A stretch of DNA of 36,130 nt from Calothrix sp. CSU_2_0. GTDB taxonomy: Bacteria; Cyanobacteriota; Cyanobacteriia; Cyanobacteriales; Nostocaceae. The first letter of the stretch is position 1; each line of letters begins with the position of its first letter. Position numbers and translations under genes: made by a program. The notes below the pieces were generated by a model, which ran no database searches, was not told where the DNA came from, and worked only from the letters and a program-made list of their open reading frames with translations. Shown piece after piece: positions 8,630-16,651 of this stretch. The stretch is taken from contig JAAUPE010000068.1 in assembly GCA_012034595.1 (NCBI GenBank), positions 1-36,130 on the forward strand, read 5' to 3'.

Positions 8630-8710
8630 TACAGCAGTTATAAGTAAAACAGCTTCATATATGGCTTTTGAGTTGTTTGACTGTACCTCATATAATTGCA
8701 ATCTGCTGTA
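8630..8710. mobile_element. MITE-like element, copy 2
   Basis: 81-bp compact copy of the element at 1536-1693, bounded by TACAGCAG (8630-8637) and CTGCTGTA (8703-8710). It lacks the 15-bp tandem units and the 19-bp palindrome of copy 1, so it probably represents the simpler ancestral form. Confidence 0.6.
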
Positions 8711-8799
8711 TATCTCGTTTAAATAGTTCTGTGGATAAGCAAAGTAAAAATTAGCAATTTTAATTACAATAAGTTTTTAAAAATAGGTAGTTAAAAACA

Positions 8800-10176
8800 A
8801 TGCACAAAATCACTTTAGAATGGCAAGAAGACAATCAAAATGTGTCTCGCACAATATCATCCGAATACCAAACTAAAACACCAAGAGTAATTAGAATTGG
8901 ACGCGATCCTTCGCAATGCGATGTTATTATCCAAGACTCAACTAATAGAGTGTCGCGATTACATGCAGAAATATTTTTTAACTTAGATGAAAATAGTTTT
9001 TATATTAGGAATGTAACTTTAAACCAAGGTCAACCAAATGTAATTTTAATCAATAATCAACCAGTTGTAGAAGACGAGATTTTAGCAATTAATAATGAAA
9101 TAAAGTTACGTGATTTCCCAATCAAGATAGTCAACATTGAAGTAGAACAATCTACAAATCTATTTATTAATAACTCAAATAATCTTTTAAATCAACCTAA
9201 TAATCAAACCAACAACTTAATAAATAATTCCAACTCGACATATTTAGCTCAAAATCATCAAGCAAATCATCCAGTACAAAATAATCAGTATCAGCAATAT
9301 ATCCCTTCAAACGAAAATCAGAATATTAATCAAAATATTAATGAAAATAACCCAAATGAAAATAACCCAAATGAAACAGATATCAAGAATCCAACTTTGA
9401 ACCTATTCAATCAAGCTGCTAATCAAAATCAACAGCAAAATCAGAATAGTAATTATCAACTTCCCAATCAACAACCATCAAATACCGTTAGTGGTGATAT
9501 TCAGCTAAATCAAAGTCTTCTTCAAGCAGCTTCACAAGATAACTTTGATGCGATTTCCACGATGTTTAGACAATTTATCCCTGACGATGAAAAAATTCAC
9601 TTTGCTCGATATTTAGGTATTCAAGGAATATGGGGATTTGGAACTCGTCAGTTTGCTTGTGTTAGCGATCGCAGAGTTGCTGATATTACAGTTGGACGTT
9701 TTGGAACCGTGACTTATCAAGATGGATATTTAGAACATATTCACAGTGGTGTTGTTTATCAACCGTCTAAATTTTGGTTGTATTTTTTAATTGGTATATA
9801 TTTAATATTTGCTTTAAGTTATATTTTGCCAATTATGACTCTTGTGTTATCTAGTTTGATTGGATTAGGAGGTTTTAATATAGTCGCATTATTCGCAACA
9901 TTAATATTACTAATTTTTAGCTTAGGGTTGACGTTTTTAGCCTTAATCACAATGGTTCGCTGGTATTATCGATTTGTGAAATGCGGATTAGTATTGGCTG
10001 TCACAGAAGGAGAACCGCTTGTAACTGCGATGGGAACCTATGCTTTTACCCAACGCTTAGTTTATATTTTCACTAATCGCAAATTTATTACAAGAGCGAA
10101 TGCGCTTTATCGCTGTTTTATTATTCAAAGGGAAGCAAGATTAGATATTGTGAAAAAATATCCTGTTACCAATTGA
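8800..10176 (+). CDS. FHA-domain membrane protein with Asn/Gln-rich linker
   Basis: 458 residues. The N-terminal FHA domain (about 25-110) has IGRDPSQCDV, NRVSRLHAEI and a NNQPV strand, and should bind phosphothreonine. Residues about 120-230 form an extreme Asn/Gln-rich linker with many NN, NQ and NENNP strings. The remainder is the same unnamed domain as in the 206-residue neighbour (DRRVADITVGRFG, YQDGYLEHI, then two hydrophobic stretches, WYYRFVKCG, FTNRKFITRANAL). This places a phosphopeptide reader on a membrane protein next to two kinases, so it is a good candidate substrate or anchor for them. A 268-base gap with the MITE-like copy 2 precedes it, so it may have its own promoter. Confidence 0.82.
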   Translation: MHKITLEWQEDNQNVSRTISSEYQTKTPRVIRIGRDPSQCDVIIQDSTNRVSRLHAEIFFNLDENSFYIRNVTLNQGQPNVILINNQPVVEDEILAINNEIKLRDFPIKIVNIEVEQSTNLFINNSNNLLNQPNNQTNNLINNSNSTYLAQNHQANHPVQNNQYQQYIPSNENQNINQNINENNPNENNPNETDIKNPTLNLFNQAANQNQQQNQNSNYQLPNQQPSNTVSGDIQLNQSLLQAASQDNFDAISTMFRQFIPDDEKIHFARYLGIQGIWGFGTRQFACVSDRRVADITVGRFGTVTYQDGYLEHIHSGVVYQPSKFWLYFLIGIYLIFALSYILPIMTLVLSSLIGLGGFNIVALFATLILLIFSLGLTFLALITMVRWYYRFVKCGLVLAVTEGEPLVTAMGTYAFTQRLVYIFTNRKFITRANALYRCFIIQREARLDIVKKYPVTN

Positions 10177-10410
10177 GAGATAAAATATATAAAATATATA
10201 AAATATAATAAATGAGGGCAAACAACCGTTTGCCCCTACTGAAAACGGATAAAACATAAACTTTTTTCATGCTGACGAAGGAAGCATCTAAAAGATTCTG
10301 AGTTTATTTTAAATTATATCTTTAACCCATTCTTTTATTCTCTCTGCGTCCTTTGTGTCTTGGCGGTTAAAATTAACTAAACCTTATTGTATAATAGTTA
10401 TATTTTAAAA
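10177..10410. other. Convergent intergenic region with hairpin repeat
   Basis: Separates the end of the signalling run (+) from the end of cnaT (-). It begins with an ATATAAA run and then holds the GGGCAAAC palindrome at 10216-10235. Around 10340-10370 there is a CTCTGCGTCCTTTGTGTC stretch of a type that I recall as widely dispersed between cyanobacterial genes. The hairpin may stop transcription from both sides. Confidence 0.55.
10216..10235. repeat. Interspersed palindrome, GGGCAAAC family
   Basis: Arms GGGCAAAC / GTTTGCCC around AACC. The same element appears in the other orientation (loop GGTT) at 24605-24624 and 27870-27889, each time just after a gene end. It is possibly a mobile hairpin used as a terminator. 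Confidence 0.8.
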
Positions 10411-11502
10411 TTACACTGATTGAAATGTAGGTTCCGAAATCGCTGTTATTGTTTGAGAAATTTCTTGCAATTTTTGCGCTACCAAACCACGAGAAATTAA
10501 TTCTTCAGCTTTCGTAATACCAGCTTGCATATCTTGACAAATTCCACTCAACCATAAGTAAAACCCAGCATTCCATAATGCACTTTGCATCATTTCCGAT
10601 CGCTTCCCCGCAAGGGTTGCTTGAATTTGATTTATTAATTCTGGAGTACTTGCTAATGGGGTATTCTGACTTGTGAACCCATATTCCCGTGGTGCTAGAT
10701 GCAATCTTTCGATCGGGATTAAACCTTGATTATCCCTTACTGACGTATTTCCTAAACCAATTATTGCGGTGCGATCGCGTGGCAAATCACAGCTACCTTC
10801 TAAACCTTTAACAGTGGTAAATTTAGTCACCCCACGCAAACTCAAAGCTGTTTGAAACATTGCTTCCGTCGGAGGATGCACATACCCAGCAATGATGTGG
10901 GAATCCCCAGCATAAGGACACCAAATCAATTCCATCGTCGCGAAAGGTGGACGTTTTCCTAATTGATCGCGATATTCCCAAAGCCGATTTGTTAACGGAA
11001 AATGCTTAGGTGCATAGACAAAACCAATACCAGTCTGCTCCAAAACTCTTTGAGTTGCTTCTAACGGTAATCGCGTCCAGTCAACTCCCAAACCTTGCCA
11101 AATCTCTACTAGGGGTAAACCATACTTTGTCGGCAAGCGATCGCCACCATGCATGACCACAGGCTGTCCAGCAGATGCCAGTAGCAAAGCTGTAATCGGA
11201 CTAATTGGGGCAGTACGGCTTCGTCCATCGTAAGGGATGCCCAAGACCATTACCGGACGCTTAAAGGCAACCGCTTTTAACTTTGCACCCAACTCGTCAT
11301 ATCCATCCAACATCCCCGCTAATTCCTCCCCTGTGGGACGTTTGATGCGGTGGGCAATCATAAATGCCCCAATTTGTGCTGGAGTCGCTTCACCGAGCAA
11401 CATCATTTTAGTTGCGATCGCAGCTTCTCCACGAGTTAAACTTTCACAGGTGTGATTACCACTACCGACTTTACGCAGTAAATCCCGAAATACATTGCTC
11501 AT
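10411..11502 (-). CDS. cnaT: CnaT, glycosyl/phosphoribosyltransferase-like factor needed for nir operon expression
   Basis: 363 residues, related to anthranilate phosphoribosyltransferase (TrpD fold). The N-terminal helical domain contains LTRGEAAIATKMMLLGEATPAQ, followed by GMLDGYDELG and a central HGGDRLPTK segment. The classical TrpD motifs are altered, so it is not the tryptophan enzyme. In Anabaena PCC 7120 the orthologous gene next to ntcB, cnaT, is required for nitrate-dependent expression of the nir operon; its biochemical role is unknown. Here it starts 9 bases after the ntcB stop codon on the same strand, so the two surely form an operon. I base the name on sequence type plus this exact neighbourhood. 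Confidence 0.85.
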   Translation of the reverse strand: MSNVFRDLLRKVGSGNHTCESLTRGEAAIATKMMLLGEATPAQIGAFMIAHRIKRPTGEELAGMLDGYDELGAKLKAVAFKRPVMVLGIPYDGRSRTAPISPITALLLASAGQPVVMHGGDRLPTKYGLPLVEIWQGLGVDWTRLPLEATQRVLEQTGIGFVYAPKHFPLTNRLWEYRDQLGKRPPFATMELIWCPYAGDSHIIAGYVHPPTEAMFQTALSLRGVTKFTTVKGLEGSCDLPRDRTAIIGLGNTSVRDNQGLIPIERLHLAPREYGFTSQNTPLASTPELINQIQATLAGKRSEMMQSALWNAGFYLWLSGICQDMQAGITKAEELISRGLVAQKLQEISQTITAISEPTFQSV

Positions 11503-11511
11503 ATTTAACGA

Positions 11512-12459
11512 CTAACTAGCAGAACGCAGCACAGTATCAAATTGGGGTGGTATACTTTCTCGCACTAATTGCCAAAAATGCTTGATTGGGGGAATTTGCA
11601 GCCTGTCATTAGTTGTCACCATCACCACCCGACGAGTCATAGGCATATTATCTGATGATAGATTATTCTTCTCTGTGAGGGAACGGACTGCCAGCGTTGG
11701 GTCATTGCGAGCTTCGACTAAAGCCGAATGGGGTAACAACGCGACAAATTCACCTTGACGGACTACACCACGAAACGCATCTAAAGTATTCACCTCTAAA
11801 GCTGCTTGTAATGTGGCATCCAAGCGTTCAAATTTGTCTTGTACCAGTCTTTGCATTCCATAACCGTCCTTGAAGACAACCTGGGGATAATGAATTAAGT
11901 CCGACCAAGCAACGTACTCATTTTCTGCAAGGGGATGGGCAGCAGCAACTAGGACTTCGATTGGTTCATCATATAAAGTCTCGACGATCATTTCACGACC
12001 AGTTGTCAAAAAGCGATTGTTCATGACAATTGCCAAGTCAACCAACCCGTCTTTGAGAACTTTGAGAGCGCGATCGCTTCCTAACGATGTTACCCGCAAT
12101 TGGACTTCGGGATAATCGTGACAAAATCGCTGTAACACCGGTGGTAAGTAGTATGCACAGAGCGAGTGAATTACCGCAATACATAACTCCGGTTGTTTCC
12201 CCAATATTAAATCGGAAATTTCCTGTGTCGCACTTTGCCACTCCTGATTTATTTTCCGGGCACGAGGTAATAACCGCTCACCCGCGAGTGTCAGTTTGGC
12301 TTGACTTGTACGGTGAAAAAGTTCCAACCCTAAGTCTGATTCTAACGCTTGAATTTGGCGGCTGACAGTTGATTGGGTAACACCGCATTTCCGCGCTGCA
12401 CCCTGAAAACTTCCGGTTTCAGCTATAGCCAGAAAAGCTTGCAACTGTTCTAGTCGCAT
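11512..12459 (-). CDS. ntcB: NtcB, LysR-type activator of nitrate assimilation genes
   Basis: 315 residues. The N-terminal winged helix-turn-helix is typical of LysR regulators (MRLEQLQAFLAIAETGSF, then CGVTQSTVSRQIQALESDLG). It is followed by a two-lobed effector-binding domain from about residue 90. In cyanobacteria NtcB activates the nir operon in response to nitrite, together with the global regulator NtcA. The location beside cnaT and near nirA is that of Anabaena ntcB. The ATG at 12459 gives the standard LysR N-terminus. A GTA-N8-TAC sequence lies only 8 bases upstream of this start, too close to act as a normal NtcA activation site. Confidence 0.93.
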   Translation of the reverse strand: MRLEQLQAFLAIAETGSFQGAARKCGVTQSTVSRQIQALESDLGLELFHRTSQAKLTLAGERLLPRARKINQEWQSATQEISDLILGKQPELCIAVIHSLCAYYLPPVLQRFCHDYPEVQLRVTSLGSDRALKVLKDGLVDLAIVMNNRFLTTGREMIVETLYDEPIEVLVAAAHPLAENEYVAWSDLIHYPQVVFKDGYGMQRLVQDKFERLDATLQAALEVNTLDAFRGVVRQGEFVALLPHSALVEARNDPTLAVRSLTEKNNLSSDNMPMTRRVVMVTTNDRLQIPPIKHFWQLVRESIPPQFDTVLRSAS

Positions 12460-12828
12460 GTTTTTTGTAGCCTGATTTACATTTGTGGCTTCGATAAACT
12501 TAACGGATTTCCCGCTAAGTTTTGGTAGAGTTTGTTACATCTTGTACTTTTGCGCCATTTTTTAAAATAGCGGCAATGTTTACTTCTTTACGTCCTCCAT
12601 CAGTTGAATGACTGAGTTTACCCTAAAATATAGGTATGTGAAAATTCTAATATTTTCTTAATAAATAAATCATCTTCTTGGAAAAATTAACATTTCATCA
12701 CATTTAAGTTAAATTTCGGTTAAGGGGAAAGAATAAAATAAAAGAGAGAGGGAAGAAGGAGAAGAGAGACGACCCACCGGGTCGTCTGTACGATACGAGA
12801 AACGCGATGATTGGGATGGGGTATTGTG
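12460..12828. other. ntcB upstream region with dispersed palindrome
   Basis: About 370 bases between nirB and ntcB, both on the - strand, so it should hold the ntcB-cnaT promoter. A near-consensus NtcA site on the - strand (GTA-N8-AAC, positions 12534-12547) has no convincing -10 box at the right distance. Positions 12735-12770 are purine-rich (AAGAGAGAGGGAAGAAGG) and run into a GACGACCC palindrome. Confidence 0.5.
12767..12787. repeat. Interspersed palindrome, GACGACCC family
   Basis: Arms AGACGACCC / GGGTCGTCT around ACC. It lies 41 bases beyond the 3' end of nirB and could serve as its transcription terminator or simply be an inserted repeat. Confidence 0.8.
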
Positions 12829-14055
12829 TTAATTTTGGCGATGGGCAATTTCGGGTGCAAGATTTTTTAGTGCCGCGATCGCATGTAAACGAACCTGGTT
12901 ATTATTGTCTGCTGAGAGAGAAATTAGTGTTTCAATAGCTTCATCCCTACCGAGTTGTCCCAAAGAAAGTGCGATCGCGCTTTTGATATTGGCAATTTCA
13001 CATGCAGGATGGTTTTGGTACAACATTTCTAATAAAATTTCAGTTGCTTTTTGATTTAAAAATTGATGCTCCACTCGTCCAAGTACAACTACTATTTGTT
13101 GCCATAAAGTTTGTGACACTAGAGTATTCAGGGCTTTTTGCAAATATTCCAATCCCGAAATACTGCCAATCCAAGTTAATCCCCGGATTGCTTCGATTTG
13201 AATTTTTAATGGTGTGTCATAAGTGACTAGTACTTCGTACAAGTGAGAAGCGGCAGCATCACAACCCATGCGTGACAGAGAAACTGCGGCAGCACAAGCT
13301 ACATCAATGTTGGTGTCGTATAGTTTGACTTGTAAACATGAAACTAAATCCAAGCGATCGCGTAATTCTGGACGAAACCCCAATCCCCGTACTGCTTCTT
13401 GCCTAACTGTCGCTGATTTATCTTCTAAGCTAGTTAATAACACTGGGGAAACACGCTCATCATGGAAACTGCTGAGGGCTTCAATCGCAGCCGTACGAAC
13501 AGCAACTTGAGAATCTTGAGCAACGCTGAGTAATGGCAAAATAGTTTCTTGGTTGCGAATATAACAAAGGGTTTGCGTTGCTAAAAGCCTTGTGTCGTCA
13601 TGGGCAAGTAATTCAGTCAAAGCCAAAATTGCCGTATTTCCAAGTTGTCCCAAGGTAACAGCTGCCATTCCCCGCAGTTCTTCGTTATCGCTAGATTGAA
13701 TCAATTCCACCAAAGACGGAATCACTTCAGTTTGTTTTAATTCTCCCAAAATTCTGACAGCGTACCACCGCAACTCGTCTTCTGCTGCGTCATCTTCCAA
13801 AATCGCAACTAAAGCGGGAATTGCCATATTTCCCAAGTAGGTGAATATTTTAGAAATATCCCAGCGCTGTTGAAAATCACCAGCTTCTAAAGCAGATAAT
13901 GCCAATTCGAGTAAATTTTCCCGGCATTCAACATCATCAAGTTGTTTAGAATCGGTTTCTAAAATCAACTGCTGCAAGCATTGAATTAATAACGACCATT
14001 CAGCAGTATCATAAGCTGCCCGTGCCTGCACCAAAAGCTGATTAATATTTTTCAC
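12829..14055 (-). CDS. nirB: HEAT-repeat protein NirB, accessory to nitrite reductase
   Basis: 408 residues composed almost wholly of HEAT-like repeats of about 30 residues, related to phycobilin lyases of the CpcE class (for example RWYAVRILGELKQTEVIPSL, then RGMAAVTLGQLGNTAI, and a last copy RLHAIAALKNLAPEIA). No enzyme motif is present, so it is a protein-interaction scaffold. In Anabaena PCC 7120 the CpcE-like gene divergent from nirA, named nirB, is needed for full nitrite reductase activity and its product interacts with NirA. The divergent position here, 915 bases from nirA, matches that gene. It should not be confused with NADH-dependent NirB of enteric bacteria. Confidence 0.82.
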   Translation of the reverse strand: MKNINQLLVQARAAYDTAEWSLLIQCLQQLILETDSKQLDDVECRENLLELALSALEAGDFQQRWDISKIFTYLGNMAIPALVAILEDDAAEDELRWYAVRILGELKQTEVIPSLVELIQSSDNEELRGMAAVTLGQLGNTAILALTELLAHDDTRLLATQTLCYIRNQETILPLLSVAQDSQVAVRTAAIEALSSFHDERVSPVLLTSLEDKSATVRQEAVRGLGFRPELRDRLDLVSCLQVKLYDTNIDVACAAAVSLSRMGCDAAASHLYEVLVTYDTPLKIQIEAIRGLTWIGSISGLEYLQKALNTLVSQTLWQQIVVVLGRVEHQFLNQKATEILLEMLYQNHPACEIANIKSAIALSLGQLGRDEAIETLISLSADNNNQVRLHAIAALKNLAPEIAHRQN

Positions 14056-14334
14056 AATTTGTTAATGGTTAGTAGTTAATAGTTGTTGGTTAATTGGAAT
14101 TGGGCTTTGAGGGAAAATAATTGCGTAGTCCAATTCATCAAAAAGGTATTTTCCTTTGCCTTGTCTGCCTTTTCCCCTTTTCCCTTTCCCATTTCTGCTT
14201 TACCCATTGCCCTATCTCTACTATTAACAACCATATCTACGCAAGTTATAAAGTCTTTTTTTGCTCAGACAGGGTTAATTTTATGCAATATCTACATTTA
14301 TAGGATGCAATATTTACATTTAAGCGAATAATTC

Positions 14335-14376
14335 GTAACAATTTATACGATTTTTACAATTGTTCGAGCTTAACTT
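14335..14376 (+). promoter_or_regulatory. NtcA-activated promoter of the nir operon
   Basis: A perfect NtcA box GTA-N8-TAC (GTAACAATTTATAC, 14335-14348) is followed after exactly 22 bases by TAACTT (14371-14376), which fits the TAN3T -10 element of NtcA-activated promoters. Transcription would begin near 14383. A single GTA-N8-TAC match is expected by chance several times in a window of this size. The combination of box, spacing and position in the nirA upstream region is what makes it convincing. Confidence 0.75.
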
Positions 14377-14896
14377 AAATTATATAAATTGTTACCAACC
14401 CCGTGTCGAGCCTTCTTGACAAGTTGGCAAAGTAGAGATTTTAGAAACACTTTGTTTTTTCGACTTGTGTCAAGTTGTGTAAATTAATTAGACTAATTGA
14501 TTTGAATTTTTAGATTTTGGATTAACTTCATGACCTATGCGTAGGATATGGGGAGGTTTAAGTTGGGATTTGTAATGGTTAGTAGACCATTTATAATCTA
14601 AAACTCAATCTAAAAATCAATCTAAAACTCAGCCTAAAACTGGATTTAAAATTTGGTCGCTCTTTCAGGTAATAAGTTTATAGCTAGGCTGTTAACTTTA
14701 TGACTAACTTTGTGACATTTTGATTTGCGATAATTAAAGCTTAATCTGTCATATCGCATCACTCAAAATCTAACCCCAATTTGAAAATGATTGCGACGGA
14801 TTGATTAACAGAATCTTTATTATCAAATGAGGTTTCTTTAATGCAAAGCTTGTACTGAACGCAAGCGAACGTATCTGAAATTAAAAATGGTATAAC

Positions 14897-14948
14897 CCAA
14901 AATCTAATCCAAAATCTAATCCAAAATCCAAAATCTAAAATCTAAAAT
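14897..14948. repeat. CCAAAAT/CTAAAAT heptamer-type repeat before nirA
   Basis: Imperfect tandem of CCAAAAT and CTAAAAT units, some with an inserted CTAAT spacer, ending 22 bases before the nirA ATG. It belongs to the same family as the tract before nrtA and the one inside narB. Confidence 0.7.
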
Positions 14949-14970
14949 CGGAAATCCTGGATTTATTTAT

Positions 14971-16557
14971 ATGACAGACGCAGCAACTACCGCTAAAGCC
15001 AATCCTAACAAGTTCGAGAAATTTAAAGCCGAAAAAGATGGACTTGCAGTTAAGGCAGAAATAGAGAAATTTGCCTCCTTAGGATGGGAAGCAATGGACG
15101 AAACAGATCGGGATCATCGACTCAAATGGGTAGGTGTTTTCTTTCGTCCAGTTACCCCCGGCAAGTTCATGATGCGGATGCGTTTGCCTAACGGTATTCT
15201 CAATTCTGCCCAAATGCGGGTTTTAGCAGAAGTAGTGCAGCGTTACGGAGATGATGGTAGTGCCGATATTACCACTCGCCAAAATATTCAGTTGCGTGGA
15301 ATCCGCATCGAAGACTTGCCAGACATTTTCCAAAAATTCCAAGTAGTTGGATTAACTAGCGTCCAATCGGGCATGGATAACGTTCGCAATATTACGGGTG
15401 ATGCAGTTGCCGGATTAGATGCCAACGAGTTATTTGATACTCGCGAATTAGTGCAGCAAATCCAAGATATGATTACCAATTCCGGTCAAGGAAACTCCGA
15501 ATTTAGTAACCTACCACGTAAATTTAACATTGCGATCGCAGGGGGCAGAGATAACTCGGTTCACGCAGAAATCAACGATTTGGCATTTGTTCCGGCATTT
15601 AAAGATATCTCTCCAGAATCTGTTTCCCCAGAAAAGAGCGAAAAAATCTTTGGTTTCAATGTTTTGGTAGGTGGTTTCTTCTCTGCAAAACGTTGCGATG
15701 CAGCGATTCCCTTGAATGCATGGGTACTTCCAGAGGATGTAGTGGCAGTCTGTCGGGCAATCCTCGAAGTGTATCGAGACAATGGTTTGCGTGCCAATCG
15801 TCAAAAATCCCGGTTGATGTGGTTGATTGATGAATGGGGTGTAGACAAATTCCGTCAAGAAGTCGAACAGCGTTTGGGTAAATCGCTCATAGCTGCGACA
15901 GAACATGACGAAATCGACTGGGAAAAACGCGACCACATCGGTGTATACAAACAAAAGCAGCCAGGATTAAACTACGCAGGATTACATATTCCTGTCGGTC
16001 GTTTGAATGCCGAAGGGATGTTTGAAATTGCTCGGTTAGCAGAGGTTTATGGCAGCAGCGAGATTCGGCTAACCGTCGAGCAAAATATCATTATTCCCAA
16101 TATTTCCGAATCAGGATTAGCATCATTTTATACTGAAACTATTCTAAAAGAGTTTACAATTAATCCCAACCCACTAACGCGATCGCTCGTATCTTGCACA
16201 GGGGCACAATTTTGTAACTTTGCAATGATTGAGACTAAAGAACGTGCGATCGCGATGATGCAAGCGTTGGAATCAGATTTAGAACTAACTCGTCCGGTAC
16301 GTATTCATTGGACAGGATGTCCGAATTCTTGCGGACAGCCCCAAGTAGCCGATATTGGTTTGATGGGCACTAAAGCCCGTAAAAACGGTAAACCCGTCGA
16401 AGGGGTTGATATTTACATGGGGGGCAAAGTTGGTAAGGATGCCAGCTTGGGAACTTGTGTCACCAAGGGGATTCCTTGTGAAGATTTACAGCCAGTTTTA
16501 CGTGAATTATTGATCGAACATTTCGGTGCAAAACCCAAAGTGTTGGTTAATTCGTAA
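14971..16557 (+). CDS. nirA: Ferredoxin-nitrite reductase
   Basis: 528 residues. It reduces nitrite to ammonium with six electrons from reduced ferredoxin, using a siroheme coupled to a [4Fe-4S] cluster; in cyanobacteria it acts in the cytosol at the thylakoid side. The cluster ligands are Cys409 and Cys415 (CTGAQFC) and Cys450 and Cys454 (CPNSC). The two-fold nitrite/sulfite reductase half-domain pattern is present (for example TTRQNIQLRGI near the N-terminus and LTVEQNIIIPNI near residue 370). The length is usual for cyanobacterial NirA. It is the first gene of the operon, 92 bases before nrtA, and is preceded by an NtcA-type promoter with a long leader. Confidence 0.96.
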   Translation: MTDAATTAKANPNKFEKFKAEKDGLAVKAEIEKFASLGWEAMDETDRDHRLKWVGVFFRPVTPGKFMMRMRLPNGILNSAQMRVLAEVVQRYGDDGSADITTRQNIQLRGIRIEDLPDIFQKFQVVGLTSVQSGMDNVRNITGDAVAGLDANELFDTRELVQQIQDMITNSGQGNSEFSNLPRKFNIAIAGGRDNSVHAEINDLAFVPAFKDISPESVSPEKSEKIFGFNVLVGGFFSAKRCDAAIPLNAWVLPEDVVAVCRAILEVYRDNGLRANRQKSRLMWLIDEWGVDKFRQEVEQRLGKSLIAATEHDEIDWEKRDHIGVYKQKQPGLNYAGLHIPVGRLNAEGMFEIARLAEVYGSSEIRLTVEQNIIIPNISESGLASFYTETILKEFTINPNPLTRSLVSCTGAQFCNFAMIETKERAIAMMQALESDLELTRPVRIHWTGCPNSCGQPQVADIGLMGTKARKNGKPVEGVDIYMGGKVGKDASLGTCVTKGIPCEDLQPVLRELLIEHFGAKPKVLVNS

Positions 16558-16586
16558 TTCCTAATTCCCCAATCTAAAATCCCAAA

Positions 16587-16610
16587 GAGAGATGCGATAT
16601 ATCGCGTCTC
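16587..16610. repeat. Palindrome in the nirA-nrtA gap (GCGATAT core)
   Basis: Near-perfect inverted repeat with core GCGATATATCGC and flanks that pair as AGAT/GTCT with one mismatch. A related palindrome lies in the nrtD-narB gap at 22128-22151, and both are followed by CTACATTC. It may influence transcript stability between nirA and nrtA. Confidence 0.7.
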
Positions 16611-16616
16611 TACATT

Positions 16617-16651
16617 CCCCAATCCAAAATCCACAATCCAAAATCCAAAAT
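16617..16651 (+). repeat. Heptamer repeat running into the nrtA start codon
   Basis: Five consecutive 7-bp units in perfect register (CCCCAAT, CCAAAAT, CCACAAT, CCAAAAT, CCAAAAT). The last two bases of the final unit are the AT of the nrtA ATG. No Shine-Dalgarno sequence is present in this stretch. Confidence 0.85.

Larger units (their letters stand above)
14056..14970. other. nirB-nirA divergent regulatory region and long nirA leader
   Basis: 915 bases without a convincing gene. From the left it holds the nirB upstream region, a T/C-rich stretch (14150-14215), and an NtcA-type promoter reading toward nirA (14335-14376). Next come an inverted repeat CTTGACA/TGTCAAG (14415-14474) and AT-rich repeats of CTAAAA type (14590-14645). 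A CCAAAAT/CTAAAAT-type 7-bp repeat tract (14897-14948) precedes the nirA start. The leader of about 590 bases recalls Anabaena PCC 7120, where the nir transcript starts several hundred bases upstream of nirA. Confidence 0.7.

Noticed and set aside
12467-12480. GTA-N8-TAC NtcA box just upstream of ntcB
   Set aside because: It lies 8 bases from the start codon, so a -10 element at the required distance would fall inside the gene, and such six-base matches are expected about nine times by chance in this window.
12534-12547. Near-consensus NtcA box (GTA-N8-AAC on the - strand) in the ntcB upstream region
   Set aside because: One base off consensus and no TAN3T element at 22 bases; kept only as a remark in the intergenic entry.
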